This document shows positions 49,846 to 59,137 of a stretch of 64,000 nucleotides of DNA, piece by piece. Position 1 is the first letter of the stretch. Every line of letters begins with the position of its first letter. The translations under genes and the position numbers were made by a program. The notes under the pieces were generated by a model that did no database searches, had not been told where the DNA came from, and saw only the letters and a program-made list of their open reading frames with translations. The DNA is taken from assembly GCF_001713375.1 (NCBI RefSeq), contig NZ_CP016449.1:4569501-4633500 (forward strand), read 5' to 3'. The stretch comes from Hydrogenophaga sp. RAC07 (GTDB lineage Bacteria > Pseudomonadota > Gammaproteobacteria > Burkholderiales > Burkholderiaceae_C).

Positions 49846-50435
49846 AGTACGGCTTCATCGCGCGGCATCGTAGTGTCTGGCCCACCCGCACCATGTGCCG
49901 GGTAATGGCGGTCTCCCACAGCGGCTTCTACGAATGGATGGGCAGAGCGCCGAGCCAGCGCAGCCAGGACGACGCCAGGCTCACCCGCCTCATCCGAGAG
50001 AGCTTCGAGCTCAGCGACCGCACCTACGGCAGTCCACGCGTCTGGCACGACCTTCGAGCGCTGGGCGAGAGTTGCGGGATGAACCGGGTCATCCGGCTGA
50101 TGCACCTGGCCAAGCTGCAGGCCCGTCACAAGCGACGCAGGCTACCTGGCGATACGGGCAGCAGGCTTGAGAACCACATCGCGCCCAACCATCTGCAGCG
50201 CGACTTCGAGGCCAATGGTCCGAACCAGAAGTGGGTGGCTGACTTCACCTACATCTGGACGGCCGAGGGCTGGCTGTATGCGGCGGCGGTGATGGACCTG
50301 TACTCACGTCGCATCGTGGGGTGGTCGATGAGCGACACCATGCAGGCCAAGATGGTGAGCGATGCTTTGTTGATGGCCCTTTGGCGGCGCGGCAAACCCA
50401 GCTCGCTGATGCATCACTCGGACCAGGGCAGTCAG

Positions 50436-51886
50436 GGCGGATTCAACTGGTCGTCGCAACACCTTCAACCAGGAGGTGTGTATGGGGCGACCCGCAGGAT
50501 GGATGAAGCAATTGACAGGGAGAGACGCGATGCGCTCCCCGGGGGCTCCTGCACTTCGGCGAGAGGTCGAGCGCCAGTTCTGGGTACAGATTGCAACCGG
50601 AATCACCAGTGAGAGGGCAGCCGAGGCGGTAGGCGTATCGCAGGCGGTGGGCTCGCGCTGGTTCCGGCATCGTGGCGGCATGCCATTGTTCATGTCGAAA
50701 CCTGTATCTGGAAGATATCTGTCGTTCGCGGAGCGAGAAGAGATTGGACTTCTGCGAGCTCAAGATGTCAGCGTGCGGGAGATCGCTCGTCGTATTGGTC
50801 GAAGCCCCTCAACTGTTTCGCGGGAGTTGACGCGCAACGCTGCGACCCGCAGTGGCAAGCTCGAGTACCGGGCCTCAGTAGCGCAGTGGAAGTCGGATCT
50901 GGTCGCCAGAAGGCCCAAGCCTGCCAAGCTTGTGACGAATCAGCGTTTGCGCGTCTATGTCCAAGACCGTCTGGATGGCAAGATCCGCGATGCCCAAGGA
51001 CGGGAGGTGGCTGGACCTCGACAGGCTCCTTTCATCGGCCGCAACAAGCCTCATCGTGGTGACCGCAAATGGGTCAATGGCTGGTCGCCAGAGCAGATTG
51101 CAAACCGCCTGCAGGTCGACTTCCCGGATGATCCGTCCATGCGCATCTCTCACGAAGCCATCTACCAAGCGCTCTATATCCAGGGCAGAGGCGCCCTCAA
51201 GCGTGAGCTTGTGAGCTACCTGCGTACGGGGCGTGCTTTGCGCACACCCCGGGCCAGGTCCCAAGCCAAGGCATGGGCACATGTCAGTGAAGAGGTGATG
51301 ATCTCCAGCCGCCCTGCTGAGATAGAAGATCGTGCGGTACCCGGTCACTGGGAAGGGGACCTGATCATCGGCCTGGACAGGTCGGCCATTGGCACGCTGG
51401 TGGAACGGTCAAGCCGTTTCACCATGCTCGTGCACCTGCCGCGCGAGGAAGGCTATGGACTGATTCCTCGAACAAAGAATGGTCCTGCGCTGGCAGGTTA
51501 CGGAGCCATAACCATGGCCAACGCCCTCAAGAGAACAGTGACCAAGCTGCCTACCCAGCTATGGCAGTCATTGACTTGGGATCGTGGCAAGGAGCTATCC
51601 GACCATGCACGGTTCACCATCGAGTCCGGGGTGAAGGTCTTCTTTGCCGATCCTCGCAGTCCATGGCAGCGCGGTACGAACGAAAACACAAACGGGCTGC
51701 TGCGCCAATACTTCCCCAAAGGCACCGACCTGTCTCGCTGGAGCGAGCAAGAGATTCAAGCCGTGGCACTGACCTTGAACAACAGGCCACGCAAGACGTT
51801 GGGTTGGAAGACTCCGGCGGAAGCGCTCAATGACTACCTAAAATCGGCTGACCAACCCGGTGTTGCGACGACCGGTTGAATCCGCC
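50436..51886 (+). mobile_element. IS30-family insertion sequence (1451 bases)
   Basis: Terminal inverted repeats of 26 bases (left GGCGGATTCAACTGGTCGTC..., right end its complement with one mismatch), flanked by a 3-base target duplication CAG (50433-50435 and 51887-51889). It holds one transposase gene and sits inside IS3 OrfB. Confidence 0.94.
50482..51879 (+). CDS. IS30-family transposase
   Basis: A 465-residue DDE transposase. N-terminal HTH segments (TSERAAEAVGVSQAVGSRWF; SVREIARRIGRSPSTVSREL) precede the catalytic domain: D in GHWEGDLIIG, D in LTWDRGKELSDH and E in NENTNGLLRQYFPKG. The ATG at 50482 has AGGAGG five bases upstream. It appears intact, so the element could be active. Confidence 0.95.
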   Translation: MGRPAGWMKQLTGRDAMRSPGAPALRREVERQFWVQIATGITSERAAEAVGVSQAVGSRWFRHRGGMPLFMSKPVSGRYLSFAEREEIGLLRAQDVSVREIARRIGRSPSTVSRELTRNAATRSGKLEYRASVAQWKSDLVARRPKPAKLVTNQRLRVYVQDRLDGKIRDAQGREVAGPRQAPFIGRNKPHRGDRKWVNGWSPEQIANRLQVDFPDDPSMRISHEAIYQALYIQGRGALKRELVSYLRTGRALRTPRARSQAKAWAHVSEEVMISSRPAEIEDRAVPGHWEGDLIIGLDRSAIGTLVERSSRFTMLVHLPREEGYGLIPRTKNGPALAGYGAITMANALKRTVTKLPTQLWQSLTWDRGKELSDHARFTIESGVKVFFADPRSPWQRGTNENTNGLLRQYFPKGTDLSRWSEQEIQAVALTLNNRPRKTLGWKTPAEALNDYLKSADQPGVATTG

Positions 51887-52296
51887 CAGTACACCAGCGA
51901 CGACTTCCAGCAGTTGCTCAAGGCACAGGGCATCACCTGCAGCATGAGCCGTCGTGGTGAATGCTGGGACAACGCTGCGATGGAGAGCTTCTTCTCATCC
52001 ATGAAGACCGAGAGGCTCAGCCGCAAGGTCTACCGGACGAGGGAAGAAGCCAGGTCCGAAGTGTTCGACTACATCGAGCGCTTCTACAACCCGGTGCGCA
52101 AACACTCAAAGCTAGACTTCCTCAGCCCAGTCGACTTTGAGCAAGGCTTAATGGGCTAAGCAAACCGTCCGGGAAACTGGGGGAAGCCCAGCTTCTACCT
52201 TTCAGGTTGAACACCCACAGACGTTGCGAGGGGATTTTGCGAAACCCTCTATGCTGCGCCTAGTATCTTTGTGCGCGTTCGAGCATTCAATCGTGA

Positions 52297-52644
52297 TTGA
52301 TCGAGCCGTTGAATGGATTCAAGCGACAGCCCTGTCGTGTCGATAGGAGCAATGAGCACCATTGCAAACACGGAATCAAATTGCCAATACACCCGCCGAG
52401 GATTTCGATCAAGAGTCTTCTCTTGCCTTTGGTGGTGCTGGCCATCGGTGGTGCAACGACCTACTTTCTGGTCATGGCTCAGGCAGTGCGAAACCAAGAA
52501 CTTGTCGAACGCCAGTTCAATGCGCAGGTCGAGCAGACTGTTGAAGAGGTCAGCCGCCGCATCATTGGTTACGAATACGGCCTTCGAGGGGCTCGCGGTG
52601 CAATCACGGCGGTGGGTCAAAAGGCGCTGAGCCGCGAACACTGA
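52297..52644 (+). pseudogene. Truncated CHASE-domain sensor (N-terminal part only)
   Basis: A frame of 115 codons gives a membrane helix (LLLPLVVLAIGGATTYFLVM) followed by the opening of an extracellular CHASE domain (RRIIGYEYGLRGARGAITAV). It breaks off at a TGA (52642-52644) where the domain should continue. The rest of the sensor is missing; the histidine kinase that follows begins afresh with a PAS domain. The start is uncertain. Confidence 0.7.
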
Positions 52645-52833
52645 CGTCTCCCCCATATCCGGTCACTTCTAAACTGGAGTTGGGCGGATCATAGCCCCGA
52701 AGACGAGCACCTGCTCAATCGGTGAGGAACCTTGCGCGATCAAGCTACTCACGTGAAGATACCCCTGCACACATTGCGGGCGCGATCAGACCGCAAACAT
52801 CGAACAGCGGAATTCAAGGGAGCTGCCACCGTC

Positions 52834-54864
52834 ATGAGCGAACCTGACTTACCCCGACGCCCGACGCTGCACACTGCGCCGAGCGAGACTGAGCCTTCCT
52901 CGCTGCGCTCCTACGAAAGTGCGTCGTGTGGCCTGCTCAACCTCAATGAACTGCTCGATATTGTCGGTATCAACCAGACCCTGCTGGGCTGGCTGGGTTG
53001 GGAGCGCGGCGAATTCGATCGCTTGGAAAGTAGCAACTGCCCAAGTTTTGATGCGCTGGCCGGCATCCTGGATCACAGCTCGCGCGACGCGTTGATCGAC
53101 CATGTGCGCGCCACGCGCGGTGCCACTGAGACGCGCGTGCTGCAGTTGCGCCTGTTCGGCAGAGGCGGCAAGTTCTTCACCGCCGAATTCCGCTCGCTGC
53201 CTGAGACGGATGCGCAAGGCCACTGGCTGCACACCCAGACGACGGTGATCGACGTGACCGAGCGCGCCGAGATCGAGCACCATCTGCTGGCCCGACTTGA
53301 CCTGCTGCAGACCATCACCGACCGTACGCCGTCGCGCCTGGCCTATTACGACAAAGATCTGGTGTGCTGCTTCTCCAACGCGGCGCACGCGCGCGGCCAC
53401 GGCCGCCTGCCTGATGACATGGTGGGTACCCACATCAGCGACGTGATGGCGGGCGACATGCTGCGCGAGATCCTGCCCAAGGTGGCCAAGGTGCTCAGCG
53501 GCGAGAAGCTGTGCTTCGAGGCTGAGCGCGCGCTGCCCGATGGCAGTGGCGGCTTCTTCGAGATCCACTACCTGCCTGACCTGCAGGACGATCGCGTCGA
53601 GGGCTTCTTCATCGAACAGATCGACATTACCGACCGCCGCCGCACCGAAGACCTTGTCTCTCACGCCAACTTCGAACTCGAGGATCGCGTGGCGCAGCGA
53701 ACCGCCGAGCTGCAGGCCAGCGAGCAGCGCTTTCGCCTCATGTCCGACGCGATCCAGGAATACGGCATCGCCTTCCTGGACTTGGACGGCTCGTTCAACG
53801 AATGGACTGACAGCGCGCAGCGCCTGTTTCAGCGCTCGCGCAGCCGCAGCATCGGACTGCCTCTCACGACGGTGTTGCCGGGCGAAAGCGTTCTGGACCT
53901 AGCACAACTGCTGGAGCGCTGCTCGACCCATGGCCATGTGGAAGAAACAGGCTGGGCCCAGCGCGGCGACGGCGGCCGCTTCTGGGCGCGCTTCACCTTG
54001 ACCGCGCTGCGCAATGCGCGCGACGAGTTGCAGGGCTATTCGTGCGTGGTGAGCGACCTGACCGAGGCCAAGCGCCTGAACGACCTGCTCAATCAATCCA
54101 ACCGCGGACTGAAGGCGCAGGTGGACGAGCAGAGCAGCCAGTTGGTCAGCGTCAACAAGGAGCTCGAGGTGTTCTCGTACAGCATTGCTCACGACATCCG
54201 TGCGCCGTTGCGCCACATCAGTCAGTTCGTGGGTCTGAGCCAGGAGGTCCTGGATCCGCAGAAGGACGCCCAGGTGCTCCAGTTCCAGGCGTCGATCGTG
54301 GCGGCCAGCCAGCGCATGAGCCAGATGATCGAAGGGTTGCTGGAGTACACGCGGTTGGGTCGTGCGCCATTGGATATCGGCCCGGTGCCCCTGACCCCGC
54401 TGGTGCAAGGCGTGGTGAGCCACCTGCGATCCGAGCAACCCGGCCAACGCATCGAATGGGTGCTCGATCCGAACCTGCCCATCATCGAGGCCGATCCGAT
54501 CCTGCTGGGCGAGGTGCTGAGCAAGCTGTTGGATAACGCGGTCAAGTTCACCCGCCGCAGTGCCGAGCCACGCATCGAGGTGGGCGCGCAGAGCGGGCCC
54601 CACGGGCACGCCACCGTGTACGTGCGTGATAACGGTGTTGGTTTTGATCGGGACCGCGCGCGCAACCTGTTCGTCATGTTCCAGCGCCAGCACCATTCGA
54701 TGGACTACGAAGGTGTGGGCACCGGGCTGGCGCTGGTGCACCGCATCATCGAGCGCCACGGTGGCCGCATCTGGTGCGATACAGCGCCCAGCCAGGGCTG
54801 CACCTTCTACCTGGAGCTACCCACGCCCGAGCAGGCCGACTTCCAAACCGACGTCCCGGTTTAA
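52834..54864 (+). CDS. Cytoplasmic multi-PAS sensor histidine kinase
   Basis: A 676-residue kinase: three PAS-like domains (residues about 30-150, 155-280 and 300-415), a coiled-coil linker, HisKA with the phospho-acceptor His453 in FSYSIAHDIRAPLRHI, and HATPase_c with N box LLDNAVKFT, G1 DNGVGFD and G2 GVGTGLALV. No membrane helix is seen. The ATG at 52834 is favoured, but the frame is open from TTG 52732. The ending resembles phytochrome-type kinases. No response regulator is adjacent. Confidence 0.88.
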   Translation: MSEPDLPRRPTLHTAPSETEPSSLRSYESASCGLLNLNELLDIVGINQTLLGWLGWERGEFDRLESSNCPSFDALAGILDHSSRDALIDHVRATRGATETRVLQLRLFGRGGKFFTAEFRSLPETDAQGHWLHTQTTVIDVTERAEIEHHLLARLDLLQTITDRTPSRLAYYDKDLVCCFSNAAHARGHGRLPDDMVGTHISDVMAGDMLREILPKVAKVLSGEKLCFEAERALPDGSGGFFEIHYLPDLQDDRVEGFFIEQIDITDRRRTEDLVSHANFELEDRVAQRTAELQASEQRFRLMSDAIQEYGIAFLDLDGSFNEWTDSAQRLFQRSRSRSIGLPLTTVLPGESVLDLAQLLERCSTHGHVEETGWAQRGDGGRFWARFTLTALRNARDELQGYSCVVSDLTEAKRLNDLLNQSNRGLKAQVDEQSSQLVSVNKELEVFSYSIAHDIRAPLRHISQFVGLSQEVLDPQKDAQVLQFQASIVAASQRMSQMIEGLLEYTRLGRAPLDIGPVPLTPLVQGVVSHLRSEQPGQRIEWVLDPNLPIIEADPILLGEVLSKLLDNAVKFTRRSAEPRIEVGAQSGPHGHATVYVRDNGVGFDRDRARNLFVMFQRQHHSMDYEGVGTGLALVHRIIERHGGRIWCDTAPSQGCTFYLELPTPEQADFQTDVPV

Positions 54865-55152
54865 ATAAGGGACGCACTGTGAAGCCGGCATCCTCGCTGG
54901 GCGCCCAACTTGGCTGACGCAGAGCCGCCGTGGCGCTCGCGATGGTGTTCACATCGGCCAGCCCCGTGATCTGGCGCCTCGAGATCCTGATTTATTGACT
55001 GGGTGAGGCATTGTTTTCCAGTCTCCCGGACTTGGTGCACCTTCCTCCAGTTCAGTACGCTGGCATTGCTTTTCCACAAAGATCGGCGATGAGCCGCGCT
55101 GCGACCTTGCACCACCACTTGAAGATCCCTAACTCGCGCACCGGTGTCCGGT
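54865..55152. other. Gap between the histidine kinase and a convergent gene
   Basis: 288 bases with no supported gene; open frames are short and unlike known proteins. No strong terminator is seen. Confidence 0.5.
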
Positions 55153-55632
55153 TCAAAGTGCAGTGATGTCTGTCTGCACTGGCCAAAGCAAGGCACCAAA
55201 TGCGGATCTTTGTGTTGCCGCATCGAACTCGTGATTCAACACCAGCGCGTAGCGGCCCGGACGCGACGCACATAAGCGGTAACCATCGCGCACCGCCTCT
55301 TGTGTGATGTCACGGACTTGCGGCGTGCGCAGGCGCCAGGCTTGCACTTCAGGCACGCTCACGCGCAAGGTGACGCAGAACCCGCGCTTCATATTGGACG
55401 CCACTACCAGCCGCTGCTGGGCACTCCAGTTGCCAGTGGACTCTGCGACCAGCGATACGGGGTACCTGTTTTCCAACACGCGCAGGACGCTCGGGATGAC
55501 GATACGAAATTCCTGACCTGCACTGGCGCTTCCCGCGCCAACCAGCACGCTTTCGCCGATGCTGGTCGCGGGAAGCAGCAGCAAGGCACAGGCAGCCAGT
55601 GCGGATACGAGGGAATGTTTTGCGAGGTGCAT
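55153..55632 (-). CDS. Secreted protein of unknown function
   Basis: A 159-residue protein with a clear signal peptide (LVSALAACALLLLPATSIGES). The mature part looks like a small beta protein (QEFRIVIPSVLRVLENRYPV; WSAQQRLVVASNMKRGFCVT) with two cysteines that could pair. I do not recognise the family. Confidence 0.72.
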   Translation of the reverse strand: MHLAKHSLVSALAACALLLLPATSIGESVLVGAGSASAGQEFRIVIPSVLRVLENRYPVSLVAESTGNWSAQQRLVVASNMKRGFCVTLRVSVPEVQAWRLRTPQVRDITQEAVRDGYRLCASRPGRYALVLNHEFDAATQRSAFGALLWPVQTDITAL

Positions 55633-55997
55633 GACTCACTCTTGGTCCTGGTTCAGAAGATACGCCCCCTACGGGGTGAAGGCATCATCGGTGTCCTTCC
55701 ACAAAAGGTATTCACTGCGCTCGACCGCAAGGCTATTCATCCAGCGACGGGCGAACCCGTGGTGCTGAGCCATTCACGGCAAGCAGCCGCTGCGCTGGGC
55801 AATAGCGTCATGTACCCATAATCCACGAATTGAATGTTGCCCGCCACCATATATTGTGGATACCCCATTCGAACAAGCCCAAGCTCTCGAATCGCCTGTG
55901 CGGCCCGGTATGTCCAGTTGTGGATCGGGGGGGGTGTTCCAGATTGAACCGTCCCATGGCAGATTGACGGCTCCAACAGGGCAACTGGGCAGTTTGT
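55633..55997. other. Degenerate stretch left of the ompA remnant
   Basis: 365 bases with no gene I can support. A minus-strand frame at 55737-55976 has no family features. Confidence 0.4.
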
Positions 55998-56592
55998 TCA
56001 GCGTGTGCCGATCACTTCCACGTCGACGCGGCGATCGGGCTGCAGGCAGGCAGTCCACGAGCGCGGTGATGCGCTGGATGCCCTTACAGTCTTACGGTCT
56101 TGCAGGCGCGTCACCGGCTGAGTGTCGCCCTTGCCGACAGCCGAGATCTTCGCTCCATCCAGGCGAGCGGAAGTCACGAGGTGATTTTTCACCGCCGCGG
56201 CGCGCTGTTCCGGCTGTTTCTGGTTGTAAGCGTTCGAGCCCAGGCGGTCGGTGTGTCCCTCCACACGGATCGAGTCAAACGTGGCGCCCGCCAGATCGCG
56301 GGCAAACTTGTCGAGCGCCATCCGACCTTCAGGCTTCACGGTGTCCGCGTCAAAGCCGAACAACGATTCGGCAGAAAGGCTCACGCGCTTGGGCGGGATC
56401 ACCGCAGGGGCAACTGGCGCCGGTGGGGGGCCTGAACGACGATGGGAGCCGGCGCCGGTGGCGCGACCATAACCATGGACTCTGGCGCCGCGGCACGCTG
56501 AATCGGTTGGGGCGTCGGCCCCCGAACCGGTACACCAAGCCCACCGACACCATGTCGATGTCGCCCTTGTTGCCGATGGCGTCGTTCCAGCA
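55998..56592 (-). pseudogene. ompA-type outer membrane protein, 3' remnant with frameshifts
   Basis: Read leftward: the last barrel strand (KGDIDMVSVGLVYRFGGR), a Pro/Ala hinge readable only by changing frame twice (QRAAAPESMVMVAPPAPAP in a second frame), then the OmpA peptidoglycan-binding domain (FGFDADTVKPEG; RVEGHTDRLGSNAYNQ), and a further pair of shifts before CLQPDRRVDVEVIGTR. Most of the barrel is missing; the fragment is joined to an IS110-like piece. Confidence 0.85.
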
Positions 56593-56781
56593 GTAGGGCT
56601 TGACGAACTGCGGAGCCATCAGGCGCACGGTGTGCCCCATTGCCTGCAGCGTGCGGGCCCAGTGGTGATCGCTACCGCAAACCTCCATGCCCGGCAAACA
56701 CGGAGGCTCGTTGACGAAGAATGTCGCCATCTGGTCCCGGCGCAGCTGCTTCTTCACGAGCACCTGATCTTGCCCCCGTAG
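56593..56781 (-). pseudogene. IS110-family transposase fragment
   Basis: About 63 codons matching the N-terminal DEDD region of IS110 transposases: LPGMEVCGSDHHWARTLQAM and GHTVRLMAPQFVKPY. It runs straight into ompA sequence at about 56592 without a stop. No ends of the element are visible. Confidence 0.8.
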
Positions 56782-56851
56782 TTCCAGACACGGCCTATAC
56801 GCAATGTAGCGTCGGTTGATCAGGTTGAGCGTGGCGTGACTGCTCAACCAG

Positions 56852-56965
56852 TTGCCGCCTGAACTCGCACGGCGATTTCATCCTCAAGCTCGAGTGTGGG
56901 TGGACCTCATTGAAGTGCTCGAACGCCGCTGGCAGCTGCGTCAGGACAGTTCGGGCATCTCTTGA
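56852..56965 (-). pseudogene. IS3-family OrfB C-terminal fragment
   Basis: Read leftward, SRDARTVLTQLPAAFEHFNE and VHPHSSLRMKSPCEFRRQ match the end of IS3-type OrfB transposases (N-x-x-H-P-H-S-x-L-x-x-x-S-P-x-E-F). It differs from the IS3 copy at 49.5 kb, so it comes from another element. Confidence 0.78.
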
Positions 56966-57122
56966 CGCGCAGTTCAGCGCAGTAGAAGCCGCCGACTTCG
57001 TTGACTGTTTGCCCACTATGCTGTTTGACGAAGCGTTGAACTCCAAGTTTGCCGACAGGTCGGCTCTTCTCAAAAACCAAACGACCCACAAGGTTCGCCC
57101 GCTGCATCAGCTACCCGGTGGG

Positions 57123-57536
57123 TCAATTCGACGGTGCATCGGAACTTTGTTCATTCGATTGAAAGAGCAACGTTCCTGCTACGGCGGCAGTCAGAGGTTT
57201 CACCAAGAATCCAGCGATCAGCGGAATTCTTTTGGCCTCATTAACATCATCGGACCAGTTCGAAGAGCTGAGCATGAAGAGGCTGAAGAGTGCGCGCGGC
57301 TTGAGGCGCTCCGCAAGCGTTCGGGCCACTTCAAATCCGTTGATCTGCGACATGTTGATGTCCAGCAGGACACAAGTGGGCACCGAGATCTGGTCCTGCA
57401 ACAAATAAGCCAGAGCTTCTGCAGGTTGCTCAAAAACAAGCAATTCACCGTTGAAGCCGGCTTTCTCCAGAGCGATACTGTGAAAGAAGTTGTCGGTCTC
57501 GTTGTCATCGATGAGCAGTACACGTTCGAATTTCAC
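57123..57536 (-). CDS. Response regulator, receiver domain only
   Basis: A 137-residue CheY-like receiver: acidic pair in LLIDDNETDN, phospho-acceptor Asp59 in CVLLDINMSQINGFEVAR and Lys113 in FLVKPL. No output domain. The start is GTG at 57536, overlapping the stop of the histidine kinase upstream (GTGA), so the two are coupled and presumably partners. The frame is open farther upstream only as a kinase shadow. Confidence 0.9.
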   Translation of the reverse strand: MKFERVLLIDDNETDNFFHSIALEKAGFNGELLVFEQPAEALAYLLQDQISVPTCVLLDINMSQINGFEVARTLAERLKPRALFSLFMLSSSNWSDDVNEAKRIPLIAGFLVKPLTAAVAGTLLFQSNEQSSDAPSN

Positions 57537-59137
57537 GGAAGATCCCCCTGCGGCAGTAAAAAGGTCTGCCGAGGCCAACCCTCTGGTGTCTTGTCCTCTT
57601 GCAGCCATCCGCCGTGCAATGAAGCAATGTGCCGCGCAATCGCCAGCGACAGCGGCAACCCCCTGGCGCTCACGGCCTTTGCGTCCAAGTGGGTGCCTTG
57701 CTCAGTCACTAGGGAACTCTGCGGCATCAAGATGCTTCGATCGGTGATGGACAGCCGAGCCGTGGCGTTGTCGAAATCCAAGCTCAATTCCATGTTTGCA
57801 GGTCTCGCAGCAGTGCACCGCAGAAGATACTCGATCGCACACCGCAAACCCAGTTCGAATGCGTTCGCGTCCACTACCAGCTCTCCCCCGACATTCAGAT
57901 TCAGCTGGGCCTGTCGCTGCGCAATCGGGTCTTTCAGCAGCTCCATACTTTGCAGAACCATCGCTCGGACCGAGTGGCGACGTTTATCCAGCCCGTGTGC
58001 TTCCAGTTCTCCGAGCAGCCACATGTCTTCCAGCAATCGAGCCAAGCGCTTTCCGGCAAGGGCGATGTAGCCCAGACACCGTTCCTCCAAGGGTTCCAGC
58101 TTGCCGTCGAGCTGCTCAATCAACATGGGCGTGGCGTTGTTGATGGCATTCACCGGCTCCTTGAGGTCGTGCGAGACAGCCTGCAAGAATCTGTCTCGCG
58201 CAGCTCGACGCCTGTCCATCCCCGCCACGTGCTCGCGCAGTTCATCGGCTTGCTGGGTCAATTCGGTGATGTCACGGGATTGTTCGACCACGCCCCGCAC
58301 CTCACCATCTTCGCCGCGCGCCGGGATGAGACGTACCTCCATGCGGCGCAGCCCTACGCCTGGGTAATCCTGGGCCAGGCTGAGCCGGGCCTCCTGTCCA
58401 GCGAGCGCTTGATCGATTCCGGCCTTGATGACATCCTCATAGACCCGACGCCCGACCAGTTGAACGACGTGTGTGTCTATCAGGCTCGCGCGCGGTCGGC
58501 CCCAGTGAGTCTCGTAGGCTGGATTGACATACTGGAACCGGTGCTGCGAATCGATGAAGGAGCACATATCGCGCCCCTCATCGAGAACGCTCTTGATGGT
58601 CCAGACGTCCTTTTGTGCCGATTTCGGAATCGGGCTCAATTTGCGCTGGCTGGGCCCATCATTCTCGATCAGATTCATCGCTAGATCGGCCAAGTTCTGC
58701 AGTTGACGCATTTGCTGCGGCAGGAGCTCACGTTGTCGGCCATCCAACACGCACACAGCGCCTAGAACATGACCATCTGACGTCGTGATCGGTGCGCCTG
58801 CGTAGAAGCGGATCACACCGCTGGATACGAGAGGGAAGTCCGAAAAGCGCGGGTCCTGTGGGGCATTGCTGACCACAAACACCCTCTTGGAGTCCATGAT
58901 CGTGTGCGCACAGATGGCTTCGCTGCGTGGGGTCTCGGTGAGCGTCACACCGTGGCGCGACTTGAACCATTGGCGGTCAGCGTCGATCAATGAAATCAGC
59001 CCCATGGGCGTGTCGCAGATGTTGGCGGCGAGTTCGGTGATGTCGTCGTACAGCTTCTGCGGTGGCGTATCCAGAACCTGAAAATCCCGAAGCGCTGCTA
59101 GGCGTTGCACTTCGTTCTGAGGGGTTGGGAAGGACAT
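57533..59137 (-). CDS. GAF-PAS histidine kinase with degenerate ATPase domain
   Basis: A 534-residue protein: GAF domain (residues about 25-150; PMGLISLIDADRQWFKSRHG, EAICAHTIM), PAS domain (about 175-300; RFQYVNPAYETHWGRPRASL) and HisKA with His323 in AVSHDLKEPV. The HATPase part lacks an N-box asparagine (CAIEYLLRCTAA) and the G1 D-x-G-x-G. Only a G2-like stretch remains (GLPLSLAIARHIASLHGGWL). It may have lost kinase activity or act as a phosphatase or sensor scaffold. The start at 59137 has AGGAG five bases upstream. Confidence 0.85.
   Translation of the reverse strand: MSFPTPQNEVQRLAALRDFQVLDTPPQKLYDDITELAANICDTPMGLISLIDADRQWFKSRHGVTLTETPRSEAICAHTIMDSKRVFVVSNAPQDPRFSDFPLVSSGVIRFYAGAPITTSDGHVLGAVCVLDGRQRELLPQQMRQLQNLADLAMNLIENDGPSQRKLSPIPKSAQKDVWTIKSVLDEGRDMCSFIDSQHRFQYVNPAYETHWGRPRASLIDTHVVQLVGRRVYEDVIKAGIDQALAGQEARLSLAQDYPGVGLRRMEVRLIPARGEDGEVRGVVEQSRDITELTQQADELREHVAGMDRRRAARDRFLQAVSHDLKEPVNAINNATPMLIEQLDGKLEPLEERCLGYIALAGKRLARLLEDMWLLGELEAHGLDKRRHSVRAMVLQSMELLKDPIAQRQAQLNLNVGGELVVDANAFELGLRCAIEYLLRCTAARPANMELSLDFDNATARLSITDRSILMPQSSLVTEQGTHLDAKAVSARGLPLSLAIARHIASLHGGWLQEDKTPEGWPRQTFLLPQGDLP

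Larger units (their letters stand above)
49842..52159 (+). pseudogene. IS3-family transposase OrfB, split by the IS30 insertion
   Basis: The 5' part is 49842-50435 and the 3' part 51890-52159. Joining them restores an in-frame 287-residue rve integrase: the first catalytic Asp in WVADFTYIW, the second in HHSDQGSQ-YTSDDF (the split lies exactly at the hyphen) and Glu in NAAMESFFSSMKTE. The insertion destroys it. The copy is therefore dead, and the interruption is recent since no other decay is seen. Confidence 0.93.
49491..52190 (+). mobile_element. IS3-family insertion sequence, interrupted by an IS30 element
   Basis: Perfect 24-base terminal inverted repeats (49491-49514 and 52167-52190, TGGGCTTCCCCCAGTTTCCC at the left end) bound overlapping OrfA and OrfB genes. 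Without the nested IS30 element it would be 1246 bases, normal for IS3. Flanking bases (GCGG left, GCTT right) do not form a direct repeat, which suggests a rearrangement or recombination after insertion. Confidence 0.92.

Noticed and set aside
35856..52190. A complete integrative element with integrase and att repeats
   Set aside because: No integrase gene and no second copy of the tRNA 3' end is visible in the window; only the position beside a tRNA suggests integration.
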